A stretch of 33,718 nucleotides of DNA from an uncultured Ignavibacteriota bacterium. Lineage in GTDB: Bacteria > Bacteroidota > Ignavibacteria > Tepidaquicellales > Tepidaquicellaceae. Position 1 is the first letter of the stretch, and each line of letters opens with the position of its first letter. The stretch spans positions 1 to 33,718 of the forward strand of contig CALGII010000125.1 of the NCBI GenBank assembly GCA_937915485.1, given 5' to 3'. Of the stretch, positions 1 through 8,497 are shown in pieces. A program made the position numbers and the translations under genes. The notes below the pieces were generated by a model. It saw only the letters and a program-made list of their open reading frames with translations, ran no database searches and was not told the origin of the DNA.

Positions 1-25
1 ATTATATTAAATATTTACCCTTGTC

Positions 26-3000
26 TTACTTCACCAGTATCATTCTCTTTATGTCGCTGAAATCGCCTGATGTCAGTTTGTAGAAGTAAACGCCGCTGGC
101 GAATTCCATAGCGTTGAAATCAACACTGTAATTACCTGCCTGCTTTACTTCGTTTACGAGAGTTCTGACTTCCCTTCCGAGAACGTCGTAAATCTTCATT
201 GTTACCAATCCCTGTTTCGGAATCGCGAAGTTAATCTTCGTCGTCGGGTTGAACGGGTTAGGATAGTTTTGGCTCAGTTCGTACTTGCTCGGAATGAGCG
301 ACAAAATACTGCCAGCGCCAGTTGCCGTCAACACGAAGCAAACGTTCGGTCTGTTAGTCTGCGCAGAGCCGCTCGTCATCGTGCATCCGCTTACGTTGTC
401 GGTATAATAACCCCAAGTTTTTCCTGATGCCGATGTAGCATTGACCGGAGAATAAGAAGTGTATGCCGAGTTGTCGTAGCACACTTCAATAAGAAGATTG
501 CTCGTGCCGTTATAAACGAAGTATGGCGATGCCATATCGATGTACTGCCAACCCGTGCCTGCTACCGTATAAGTACCGGAGTAACCCGTAGTCCAGCCTG
601 ATGTAACCCATCCCGTAAGAGATGTCTGTGTGGTTAACTGATAGCGGACATTGAAGCCGCTCATCGCGGGTCCGCCGACAGAAATGACGTTGAAGCCTAA
701 CTTCATTATGGACGTCCCGGCGGTCATTCCAACAGCGTTTAGTTCTGTTGACGTGAACAGCATCTGTGTCCTTCCGTCCATCCAGTAAGTAGTGAAGGGA
801 TAGTTCGATGATGCGGTTCCCGTCCCGACACACGCGTTGAACTGGTTTATTATCTTGAATTTATTCAATGGTGTGGAATCCATGTTGTGTCCCGAAGACA
901 GGTCACGTGCGAATACCCTGTAGAAAATTGAATCGTTGAAATTCACGTCAGCCTGAACGGAATTGAACGCTGCCGTATAATTTGTTCCTGTCGATAAATT
1001 CAGTCTGAACTGTTTCCAGCCCGTCGAAGTGTTATTCTTGTACCATTTTACCCAAACCGAATCTATTCCGATGTTGTCCGTCACGCTTGCCGTTACCGAA
1101 GCGGGCCAGTTGACTTTCGGCACGTTGCCCAATGCCGTATGCAAGATTACAGGTTTCACCGTATCGGAAGATGAAATGAATGAATAGTAAGACGAAGGAG
1201 CGCCCATCGGAGAATAAGATATCTTTCCTGCGTTATCAGCAGTTCTTAAATAATACCTGTACGTTCCCGCTCCGCTGAGCGTGATATTTGCCGACCAGTT
1301 CGTCCCGCCCGTGTTTGTCATCTGAACGCTGTCATAAACACTTGCCGGAAGTTTTAATACAAATACTTTTGTCCACGAAGTAACTATGGGCACGGTAGCG
1401 GGAGTAATCACTGCGTTAACCTGCCTCGTTCCTGTTGTCTGTTCCGTGTTCGAAAGAGGAGTGTGCGTAATTACGGGTCCCTGCAACTGCTGAATCGACT
1501 GCAGAAGCCTGTATGCATTCACTTTCCCGTAGCCCATCTCATTGTTCCAGGTGTTGCCTAATACAGATATCGGTCCCGCGCTCGTGTAAGAATACGTTCC
1601 CACTTTATCTGCGGTTCTGTTAAGCCTTACTCTCAAAGTATCCCACGTCAGAGTGGAATCCAGCGAAAGTGCAAGCGCGCACACGCCGGCTGCATTCGGA
1701 GTAGCGCTTGATGTTCCGTTAAACGTGCTGTCATAATTTGTCGATGAGTATCCCACGGATCCCATTCTGTCAGGCGCGAAAACTTTTACGCACGGAGCGA
1801 CTATGTCGATGCCTGTCCCGTAATTTGAACCCCACCACGTTTCGCCGTCGCAACTTGACGTTGATTTTCTCGTGTTGCAGGGGCTTACTCCACCGACTGA
1901 AATAACGTTCGCATTAGTGGAAGGCCACTGAAGCGAAGAGTTGCCGTTGCCCGTTGCGACTAGAAAGACAGTTCCCTTCCCGTTTCTGCCGTTGGTCACA
2001 CCGTCAAGAATTGCCTGGTCCGCCGCGGATACGGGAGACCCGCCTCCCCAGGAATTGCTTGAGATCCATTCTCCCTGCTGCCAGGAATATATCAGACCGT
2101 TTGTCAGAGCTGTGGTTGTCGTGCTTCCTCCCGCGTTGAATATTTTTATACCAATCAACTTAACGTTCGGAGCAATGCCGGAGACACCAAGCGAGTTGTT
2201 ACCTACCGCGCCCACTATGCCGCCAGTGCAGGTGCCGTGATTCATGTCATCCGTCTGCAGCGGATGTCCGTTGATGAAGTCATAACCTTTTGAATTAATG
2301 AGATTGGCCTTTATGTCTTCATGCGTCGTATCGATACCCGAATCCACCATCCCGACTATGCACTGCGGAATTCCGAGCGTAAGGTTCCAGGCGCTGTCAA
2401 CTCTCATGTCGCACCCCGCTACACCCGAGATACCGTCCGGAATATTATTGCCCGTATTTCTTACTGACCACTGTCTCGGATAAAACGGGTCGTTAGGCGT
2501 GAATGTAAGCAATCCTGAATAATAAAAATTCGGCTCGGACCAGTTTACAAGACCGCTGCTGTAAACCAGGTTCGCCGCGTCCATCGTTGACATTCCGGAA
2601 CTTTCAGGAACGTTCAGCACGTATGACGTCCCGCCGCCCAGGTCAAGCGTCTGCACTATTCCGAAACTGTTTTTTATAAGATACTCCCTGACTCTTTCGG
2701 AGGAAACATCATTTCTGAATTGAACTAAAATTTCATCCGTCACGCCCTGCAATACCTTCGTATTGCCTTCGCCTTCTCTCGGCGAAAAAACCGGAGATGA
2801 ATACTCTATGTCGGAATTGCTTTTCAACTGATTCATCAGCCCGTCCAATTCGGATGGATTTAACGGTTTAGTCAAATCTACAAACTGCATCAATTCACTG
2901 CCTGAAAATACCGACATCGGCGATACCTGAATGTACTTGCTAAGACTTGATTTTACTTCCGACGCCGTGAGTTGTTTTTTAAGTTTTATGAAGACCTTAT

Positions 3001-3142
3001 CTGCTCTTAAGTCAACGTAAAACGGTTTGCTCTTATAGTAATAGAAATTTGTTATTGAGGAATTCTGTGTCCCGAATCCCTGAAAAATTATAGGGAATAA
3101 TATTGCCAGAGACACGATTATTGTTAGTTTTACTTTTTTCAT
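26..3142 (-). CDS. Secreted S8 (subtilisin-like) serine protease with T9SS C-terminal sorting domain
   Basis: This is a predicted exported serine protease of 1038 residues. A signal peptide covers about residues 1-24. Two prodomain-like repeats follow (about 45-117 and 137-207), ending in similar phrases (IEYSSPVF and VNWSEPNF). The peptidase S8 domain (about 225-550) has the full catalytic triad: Asp267 in MVDSGID, His302 in NHGTCTGG and Ser478 in NGTSSATP. After residue 555 come Ig/Fn-like modules beginning HTPL, then a beta-rich module beginning ASSNYPFTTYWMDGRTQM. The last ~85 residues are a type A T9SS sorting domain ending KRMILVK. The protein is expected at the cell surface or in the medium. 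Everything after about residue 555 is closely related to the end of the neighbouring upstream gene. No Shine-Dalgarno is obvious, and the start was chosen by the signal peptide. Protease activity is a family-based inference from an intact triad. Confidence 0.93.
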   Translation of the reverse strand: MKKVKLTIIVSLAILFPIIFQGFGTQNSSITNFYYYKSKPFYVDLRADKVFIKLKKQLTASEVKSSLSKYIQVSPMSVFSGSELMQFVDLTKPLNPSELDGLMNQLKSNSDIEYSSPVFSPREGEGNTKVLQGVTDEILVQFRNDVSSERVREYLIKNSFGIVQTLDLGGGTSYVLNVPESSGMSTMDAANLVYSSGLVNWSEPNFYYSGLLTFTPNDPFYPRQWSVRNTGNNIPDGISGVAGCDMRVDSAWNLTLGIPQCIVGMVDSGIDTTHEDIKANLINSKGYDFINGHPLQTDDMNHGTCTGGIVGAVGNNSLGVSGIAPNVKLIGIKIFNAGGSTTTTALTNGLIYSWQQGEWISSNSWGGGSPVSAADQAILDGVTNGRNGKGTVFLVATGNGNSSLQWPSTNANVISVGGVSPCNTRKSTSSCDGETWWGSNYGTGIDIVAPCVKVFAPDRMGSVGYSSTNYDSTFNGTSSATPNAAGVCALALSLDSTLTWDTLRVRLNRTADKVGTYSYTSAGPISVLGNTWNNEMGYGKVNAYRLLQSIQQLQGPVITHTPLSNTEQTTGTRQVNAVITPATVPIVTSWTKVFVLKLPASVYDSVQMTNTGGTNWSANITLSGAGTYRYYLRTADNAGKISYSPMGAPSSYYSFISSSDTVKPVILHTALGNVPKVNWPASVTASVTDNIGIDSVWVKWYKNNTSTGWKQFRLNLSTGTNYTAAFNSVQADVNFNDSIFYRVFARDLSSGHNMDSTPLNKFKIINQFNACVGTGTASSNYPFTTYWMDGRTQMLFTSTELNAVGMTAGTSIMKLGFNVISVGGPAMSGFNVRYQLTTQTSLTGWVTSGWTTGYSGTYTVAGTGWQYIDMASPYFVYNGTSNLLIEVCYDNSAYTSYSPVNATSASGKTWGYYTDNVSGCTMTSGSAQTNRPNVCFVLTATGAGSILSLIPSKYELSQNYPNPFNPTTKINFAIPKQGLVTMKIYDVLGREVRTLVNEVKQAGNYSVDFNAMEFASGVYFYKLTSGDFSDIKRMILVK

Positions 3143-3410
3143 ATAGATAAAATTTTTGGTTACAAAAAATAGGAGAGAGTATATTTTGTCCCGTTTGATA
3201 GTAAATCTTATGTGTATTTAAAAATATCACATAAAAACATCTTTTTCAACATATATTATGTATTAAAATTATTATGTTTTGCTGTTAAAGCCTCTAATAT
3301 TACACAATTTTTCTAAGTTTCGGTAAATCTCTGATTTTATTGAATTCCATCGGCGTATCAGAGAGTCTCTGATTTTATGAAATAAAATCAGGGCTCTGCT
3401 CTCGCCCTTC

Positions 3411-3443
3411 CGAGAGTCCCCCGATGAATCGGGGAGACTCTCG
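3411..3443. repeat. Dispersed GAGAGTC-type hairpin, copy 1
   Basis: This inverted repeat pairs CGAGAGTCCCCCGAT with ATCGGGGAGACTCTCG, with one bulged base and almost no loop. It is the same core (GAGAGTCTCCCC / GGGGACTCTC) seen in the intergenic repeats near 26.1-26.3 kb and 28.9 kb, here in opposite orientation. It lies between the terminator of one T9SS gene and the promoter region of the next. Confidence 0.75.
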
Positions 3444-3487
3444 ATTACGATACGATTAATCCCGTCAGGACGACAGTTTTTAGCAAT

Positions 3488-3514
3488 AAAAAAGAGGCGG
3501 TATAACCGCCTCTT
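3488..3514 (-). terminator. Rho-independent terminator of the sialidase-like gene
   Basis: On the minus strand the sequence reads a 9-bp stem AAGAGGCGG/CCGCCTCTT around a 5-nt loop and then a run of T (complement of the A-run at 3488-3494). It lies 26 bp beyond the stop codon at 3541 and so fits termination of that gene. Confidence 0.85.
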
Positions 3515-3540
3515 CAATATATTTAATATTTACCCTTGTC

Positions 3541-6405
3541 TTACTTCACCAGTATCATTCTCTTTATGTCACTGAAATCACCCGATGTCAGTTTGTAGAA
3601 GTAAACGCCGCTGGCGAATTCCGTAGCGTTGAAATCAACAGAGTAATTTCCTGCCTGCTTCACTTCGTTTACAAGCGTCCTTACTTCCCTTCCGAGTACG
3701 TCATAAATCTTCATTGTTACCAATCCCTGTTTCGGAATCGCGAAGTTTATCTTCGTCGTCGGGTTGAACGGGTTAGGATAGTTCTGGCTCAATTCAAACT
3801 TGCTCGGAATGAGCGAAGTGTTGTTTCCTGCGCCTGTCGTCGTAACAATGCATACGTTAGGCCTGTTAGCCTGCGCCGAGCCGCCTGTCATCGTGCACCC
3901 GCTTGAATTATCTGTATAGTAGCCCCACGTCATTCCCGATGCGGCTGTCGAATATACAGGCGAATACGAAGTATATGCCGAGTTGTCGTAGCATACTTCA
4001 ATCAGAAGGTTGCTCGTTCCGTTGTATGTAAAGAATGGAGCCGTCATATCGATGTACTGCCAGCCCGTTGCCGGTACCGTATATGTTCCCGCGAAACCGG
4101 TCGTCCAGCCTGAAGAAACAAATCCCGTAAGTGACGTCTGGGTCGTATGCTGGAATCTTACGTAGAAACCGCTCATCGCGGGTCCGCCGACAGTGATTAC
4201 GTTGAAACCGAGTCTTGTAATCGCGCTACCGTTGCCGACTCCGGCGGCTGTAAGTTCCGAAGCGGTGAACAACATCTGAGTTCTTCCGTCCATCCAGTAT
4301 GTCGTGAACGGATAGTTCGATGATGCCGTACCGTTTCCTATGCAGGCATTGACGATATTAATAATCTTGAATTTATTTAGAGCGGTCGAATCCGTATTAT
4401 GACCCGACGAATTATCGCGCGCGAACACTCTGTAGAATATCGAATCGTTGAAGTTTACGTCCGCCTGTATTGAGTTAAATGCCGCGGCATAAGTCGAACC
4501 GCCTGTGTTTAGTAATTTGAAATGCTTTATTCCCGTGCCCGTATTGTTCTTGTACCATCTGACCCACACGGAATCGATTCCTATATTATCGGTCGCTCCC
4601 GCCGTTATTGTCGCCGGCCACGTTGCCTTAGGCACGTTACCGAGCGGAGTGTGAGTTATTACAGGCTTCACGGTGTCGGTCGACGCTATGAAGGAATAAT
4701 ATACCGCCGGAGCGCCTGCAGGCGATGTCGCGGTTCTGCTCATCGAGTCTGTCGCAGTTAAATAATAATTGTATGTTCCCGCGCCTGAAAGAGGCAGGTT
4801 TGCTGTCCAGTTAATCCCGCCTGAATTCGTTAACGCCACGTTCGAGAATGTAGTGCTGTTCTTTGCGTAATATAATCTCGCCGTGCTTGGATTGATACCG
4901 CTTCCCGCGGGAACAATCGTGCAGTTCACGACTCTGTTGCCCGATATTAATTCTGTGTTCCCGAGTGGCGTATGGTTTATCGCGGGTCCTATGTCCACCG
5001 CCGCAGTCCACGCCTGCATCGTACCTGTCTTGTTATCGAACCAGAAAGGCCAAATCTTGTTGTTGCCGGATGTTATACCGATATAATCGCCCATGTAATT
5101 ACCCGAACCGCCTTCTCCTACTACTTTCCATCTGTGATCGGAGACTTTAATGTCTGTCCAGGTCGTGCCTCCGTCAATCGAACGTGACATGTAAGTTTCG
5201 CACGAATCGCCGACTGAAGGATAGTTTCTGTTGTCGTAATAAACCACGTTTACGCCGCCGTTTTCATCAACTCTGATTGCCGGGAAGAATTGTACCTTAC
5301 CGTTATTCATCCCGTCCTGATTAACTCTGATTCCTGCTGACCATGTCGCGCCGCCGTCCGATGAACGGTGCAGAACTACGTCCGCATCGCTTCCCGCAGG
5401 CGCTAAACTGAACTGTGATGTCACGACGTAGACGTAACCATTATACGGTCCGCCGCTCCTGTCAACGCCTATGCGCGGGAATGAATTCACTCTTACACCC
5501 CAGCCGTTGTATGACGAACTTCTGATTCCGTTTCCGTCAAAAGCGTTTTCCGTTACTGTCCAGGATGCGCCTCCGTTCGTCGATTTCGCGAATCCGAAAT
5601 AATCTTCGGTGTACGGACTTGATTGATTAGGCGCCGCCCACGTTACGTAAATTACTCCGCCCGGTCCGACTATTATATCGCAGCCCTGTGAGTAATGCGA
5701 TGCTGGAGGTGTGTTTATCTGCGTCATCGTACTCCAGGATACGCCTCCGTTAGTGGTTTTCGAAATTACTATCGGCGGAGCGGATAATGCGAAGTTGCTC
5801 CATACCGTATATGATGTTCCGTAATAAGGACTCGACGGATAATCGTCAGTAGCCGTGAAGTTCTTATCTGAACTTGAACTCGTTATTGTATAAGGTGTTG
5901 ACCAGTTAACACCGTAATTCGTTGAATACTGTCCGTACATGAATGCCGTACCGACCGTATTCAGCGATGTAAATACAAACGTTCCGTTTTTATCTATCGT
6001 CGGAGCAGGATCGCTCGTTGAACTCGGTTCGTTCGGCATTAAATCCGTGCCGTACCAGGAAACACCGCCGTTTGTTGTTACATAAACACCCTGACCGTAT
6101 GAGGAACCGACAGTCGTATTCGCCGAACCGAACATCACGTTCGGGTTCGCTGTCCAACTGCATAATACAATTTCATCCTGCTGGTTTGAGTTTGGCAATA
6201 CCCTGACGTTCGGACCGACTGCCATTACGCCCATGGGCGTATAATAATAGGTCGTTGCCTTGTTGGGATTGTCCCAGGGAATAAAATTATTTGGTAACTT
6301 AATGTATGAACCGAGGGGAGGTTTTACAGTTGACCACGGCTCTTGTGAAAACAATACATTGCTCATCAAAATGAGCAAAAGCATGGAGAGAAGAGCTTTT
6401 TTCAT
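3541..6405 (-). CDS. Secreted sialidase-like (BNR/Asp-box) propeller protein with T9SS sorting domain
   Basis: This 954-residue protein has a signal peptide (MKKALLSMLLLILMSNVLFS), then a propeller of about 440 residues. The propeller carries six Asp-box-type motifs: TTNGGVSW twice, STNYGVNW, STNGGASW, SSDGGATW and SIDGGTTW. This is the repeat of sialidases and of non-enzymatic BNR propellers. I cannot identify a full sialidase arginine triad, so enzymatic activity is open. From about residue 474 it carries the same Ig-like and ASSNYPFTTYWMDGRTQM modules as the downstream subtilase. Its ~90-residue T9SS C-terminal domain differs from that neighbour's at only two positions by eye (Phe/Tyr and Thr/Met). 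It is probably surface-anchored or released. The terminator at 3488-3514 separates it from the subtilase gene. Confidence 0.88.
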   Translation of the reverse strand: MKKALLSMLLLILMSNVLFSQEPWSTVKPPLGSYIKLPNNFIPWDNPNKATTYYYTPMGVMAVGPNVRVLPNSNQQDEIVLCSWTANPNVMFGSANTTVGSSYGQGVYVTTNGGVSWYGTDLMPNEPSSTSDPAPTIDKNGTFVFTSLNTVGTAFMYGQYSTNYGVNWSTPYTITSSSSDKNFTATDDYPSSPYYGTSYTVWSNFALSAPPIVISKTTNGGVSWSTMTQINTPPASHYSQGCDIIVGPGGVIYVTWAAPNQSSPYTEDYFGFAKSTNGGASWTVTENAFDGNGIRSSSYNGWGVRVNSFPRIGVDRSGGPYNGYVYVVTSQFSLAPAGSDADVVLHRSSDGGATWSAGIRVNQDGMNNGKVQFFPAIRVDENGGVNVVYYDNRNYPSVGDSCETYMSRSIDGGTTWTDIKVSDHRWKVVGEGGSGNYMGDYIGITSGNNKIWPFWFDNKTGTMQAWTAAVDIGPAINHTPLGNTELISGNRVVNCTIVPAGSGINPSTARLYYAKNSTTFSNVALTNSGGINWTANLPLSGAGTYNYYLTATDSMSRTATSPAGAPAVYYSFIASTDTVKPVITHTPLGNVPKATWPATITAGATDNIGIDSVWVRWYKNNTGTGIKHFKLLNTGGSTYAAAFNSIQADVNFNDSIFYRVFARDNSSGHNTDSTALNKFKIINIVNACIGNGTASSNYPFTTYWMDGRTQMLFTASELTAAGVGNGSAITRLGFNVITVGGPAMSGFYVRFQHTTQTSLTGFVSSGWTTGFAGTYTVPATGWQYIDMTAPFFTYNGTSNLLIEVCYDNSAYTSYSPVYSTAASGMTWGYYTDNSSGCTMTGGSAQANRPNVCIVTTTGAGNNTSLIPSKFELSQNYPNPFNPTTKINFAIPKQGLVTMKIYDVLGREVRTLVNEVKQAGNYSVDFNATEFASGVYFYKLTSGDFSDIKRMILVK

Positions 6406-6540
6406 TTTTGAAAATTAGATTTATGAAATTTAATTAATATACTTATGTAATATACTAAATAAAATGCTAATTTTCTGCGTTATGCCTCCGGATTTTATTA
6501 TATGCACTTTATTAGATGCATTTATTTAATATTTTTAAAA

Positions 6541-7530
6541 ATGACCGAATTCAATGACATATTTAATAAATCGCTCGCGCTCGCGCCGATGGAGGACGTA
6601 ACGGAACCACCTTTCAGACTCGTCTGCAAGCGGCTCGGTGCTGACATCACATACACGGAATTCATATCGTCCGAAGGACTTATCAGAGACGCGGTTAAGG
6701 CAAGGGCGAAACTTTTTCATTACCCCGAAGAAAAGCCTGTCGGGATACAGATTTTCGGAGGGAACATAGATTCGATGATTCAGGCGGCAAAAATATCCGA
6801 AGAGGCAAACCCCGATTTCATTGATATAAACTGCGGTTGCTGGGTAAAAGACGTCGCGCTTCGGGGCGCTGGGGCAGGACTGTTAAAAGACCTTCCGCAG
6901 ATGCGGCTCATCGCAGAATCGGTCGTTAACAACGTCAAATTGCCAGTTACTCTTAAAACAAGACTCGGATGGGATTTGAATAATATCGTGATTGTCGATG
7001 TCGCGAAAATGATGCAGGACATCGGGATAAAGGCTTTAACGGTTCATTGCAGGGTAAGAGGTCAGGGCAATAAAGGAGACGCGGACTGGTCGTGGGTAAA
7101 ACGGATAAAAGATGCGGGTTTAACAATTCCGATTATTCTCAACGGAAACATCAAAACACCCGAAGACGTGAAGTTCGTGTTTGACAATTTCAGGCCTGAT
7201 GCCGTTATGATTGGTCAAAGCGCGGTAACGAATCCCTGGATTTTTCGTCAATCAAAATTCTTTCTAAAAAACGGGTACAGGGAAGAAGAACCTTCAATTG
7301 AGGAAAGGATTAACGTTTGCATCGAGCACATTAACAATGCAGTCGAACTAAAAGGCGAAAAAAAGGGTGTCCTTGAATTCCGGAAACATTATTCGGGTTA
7401 TTTCAGGGAATTAAAGGACATTAGAACTTTCAGGCTTGAACTGATGCAATTCTCAACCAGACAGCCTATCATTGAAAAATTGCTTGAGTTTAAGGAAAAT
7501 TATTGCAAAGTTGAAATAAATAAAAAATAA
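6541..7530 (+). CDS. dus: tRNA-dihydrouridine synthase (DusB-like)
   Basis: This is a flavoenzyme that reduces specific uridines in the tRNA D-loop using FMN and NAD(P)H. About 329 residues from the chosen start form a TIM barrel with the family landmarks: LAPMEDVTEPPFR near the N-terminus, QIFGGN, DINCGC with the catalytic Cys100, KTRLGWD, VHCR, NGNI and the phosphate-binding MIGQSAVTNPWIF. After Cys100 the usual proline is replaced by Trp (NCGCW), which I regard as a lineage variation. An upstream in-frame ATG at 6502 would add 13 hydrophobic residues not expected in this family, so the start at 6541 (MTEFND) is preferred. The SPFH gene follows after 10 bp and is probably co-transcribed. 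Confidence 0.92.
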   Translation: MTEFNDIFNKSLALAPMEDVTEPPFRLVCKRLGADITYTEFISSEGLIRDAVKARAKLFHYPEEKPVGIQIFGGNIDSMIQAAKISEEANPDFIDINCGCWVKDVALRGAGAGLLKDLPQMRLIAESVVNNVKLPVTLKTRLGWDLNNIVIVDVAKMMQDIGIKALTVHCRVRGQGNKGDADWSWVKRIKDAGLTIPIILNGNIKTPEDVKFVFDNFRPDAVMIGQSAVTNPWIFRQSKFFLKNGYREEEPSIEERINVCIEHINNAVELKGEKKGVLEFRKHYSGYFRELKDIRTFRLELMQFSTRQPIIEKLLEFKENYCKVEINKK

Positions 7531-7540
7531 GGAGAAATTT

Positions 7541-8323
7541 ATGAATGCTCTCGCCAGTGTTTTTGTAGTTTTTCTTTTCTTCATCGGTTTCATATTCCTG
7601 ATTATTATTATCCGTTCGTTCAGGATACTGAACGAATACGAGCGTGGCGTCATTTTCAGACTCGGTAAATTCTCGCAGATAAAAGGACCCGGGCTCATTA
7701 TTCTAATTCCTATCCTCGACAGAATGGTGAAGGTCAGTCTCAGAACTCTCGCGCTTGACGTGCCTTCTCAGGACATCATAACAAAGGATAACGTTTCCGT
7801 GAAGGTCAACGCGGTAGTGTATCTGAGAGTCACCGATCCCGCGAAGGCGATAATTCAGGTCGAGGATTTCATCTACGCGTCGTCGCTCGTGTCGCAGACC
7901 ACATTGCGCAGCGTCCTCGGTCAAAGCGAAATGGACGAACTGCTTTCGCACCGCGACCTGATTAACGCTAAACTGAAAGAACTCATAGACCGCGAGACCG
8001 AACCGTGGGGCATCAAGGTTATGAACGTCGAACTGAAAAATGTTGACCTGCCGCAGGAAATGATTAGGGCTATGTCACGTCAGGCGGAAGCGGAACGCGA
8101 TAAACGCGGAAAAATTATTAACTCCGAAGGAGAATTCCAGTCGGCTGCTAAACTCGCGGAAGCCGCGAACATTCTCGGCAGCAACCCGAATGCGATGCAG
8201 TTGCGTTACCTGCAGGTGATGACTGAAATTGCAGCGGAAAGAACTTCGACGCTCATTATCCCGCTGCCGATGGAAATGCTGAAGTACTTCCAGAACCTGA
8301 ACGATAAAATGGAAAGCAAATAA
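7541..8323 (+). CDS. SPFH/band-7 (stomatin/slipin-like) membrane protein
   Basis: This 260-residue protein has one N-terminal membrane segment (about residues 5-26) followed by a band-7 domain starting at NEYERGVIFRLGKF. Family landmarks include the GPGL-LIP region, VKVNAVVYLRV, TTLRSVLGQ and a C-terminal coiled-coil stretch rich in AEAERDKRGK. Such proteins form large oligomeric membrane microdomain scaffolds, and the exact role here is not known. A Shine-Dalgarno-like GGAG lies 7 nt upstream of the ATG. The partner nfeD, often adjacent to slipin genes, is not present in this window. It is probably expressed with the preceding dus gene. Confidence 0.88.
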   Translation: MNALASVFVVFLFFIGFIFLIIIIRSFRILNEYERGVIFRLGKFSQIKGPGLIILIPILDRMVKVSLRTLALDVPSQDIITKDNVSVKVNAVVYLRVTDPAKAIIQVEDFIYASSLVSQTTLRSVLGQSEMDELLSHRDLINAKLKELIDRETEPWGIKVMNVELKNVDLPQEMIRAMSRQAEAERDKRGKIINSEGEFQSAAKLAEAANILGSNPNAMQLRYLQVMTEIAAERTSTLIIPLPMEMLKYFQNLNDKMESK

Positions 8324-8400
8324 TTTTTTAAGTTCATTGTTCCCGGGCGGCAAGCGTATCAGCAAATATGTTCAGGGAATTAAAATTACCGTTGGTATTT

Positions 8401-8418
8401 ACGGATATGTTTATCCGT
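8401..8418. promoter_or_regulatory. Inverted repeat upstream of the GH3 gene (possible operator or hairpin)
   Basis: ACGGATA and TATCCGT form a perfect 7-bp inverted repeat with a 4-nt spacer, 80-97 bp before the GH3 start. There is no proper T-run after it, so a terminator for the SPFH gene is less likely than a protein-binding site or RNA hairpin. The function is inferred from symmetry only. Confidence 0.3.
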
Positions 8419-8470
8419 TTGTTGTCGTAATACTTAATCACGGCGGGAATCTAACTAAGGAATAATTATC

Positions 8471-8485
8471 TTAACGTAACGTTAA
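8471..8485. promoter_or_regulatory. Palindrome immediately upstream of the GH3 gene (possible operator)
   Basis: TTAACGTAACGTTAA is a perfect 7+1+7 palindrome ending 12 bp before the GH3 start codon. The position would overlap a leader or promoter-proximal site. No regulator gene is adjacent, so the assignment as an operator is speculative. Confidence 0.3.
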
Positions 8486-8497
8486 ACAGTTAATTCT

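Larger units (their letters stand above)
3143..3540. other. Intergenic region with terminator and hairpin repeats, no convincing gene
   Basis: This gap of about 400 bp between two co-directional minus-strand genes holds a rho-independent terminator (3488-3514) and a hairpin of the GAGAGTC family (3411-3443). A second inverted repeat at about 3369-3391 pairs CTGATTTTAT with ATAAAATCAG. The rest is AT-rich and includes the leader of the subtilase gene. An 81-codon minus-strand reading frame (3272-3517) starts inside the terminator and runs through both hairpins, so it is not considered a gene. Confidence 0.7.

Noticed and set aside
3272..3517. 81-codon minus-strand reading frame between the two large T9SS genes
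   Set aside because: It starts inside a terminator and passes through two hairpin repeats.
6502..6540. Upstream ATG for the dihydrouridine synthase
   Set aside because: It would add 13 hydrophobic residues that the family does not have. The ATG at 6541 fits the usual distance to LAPMEDVT.
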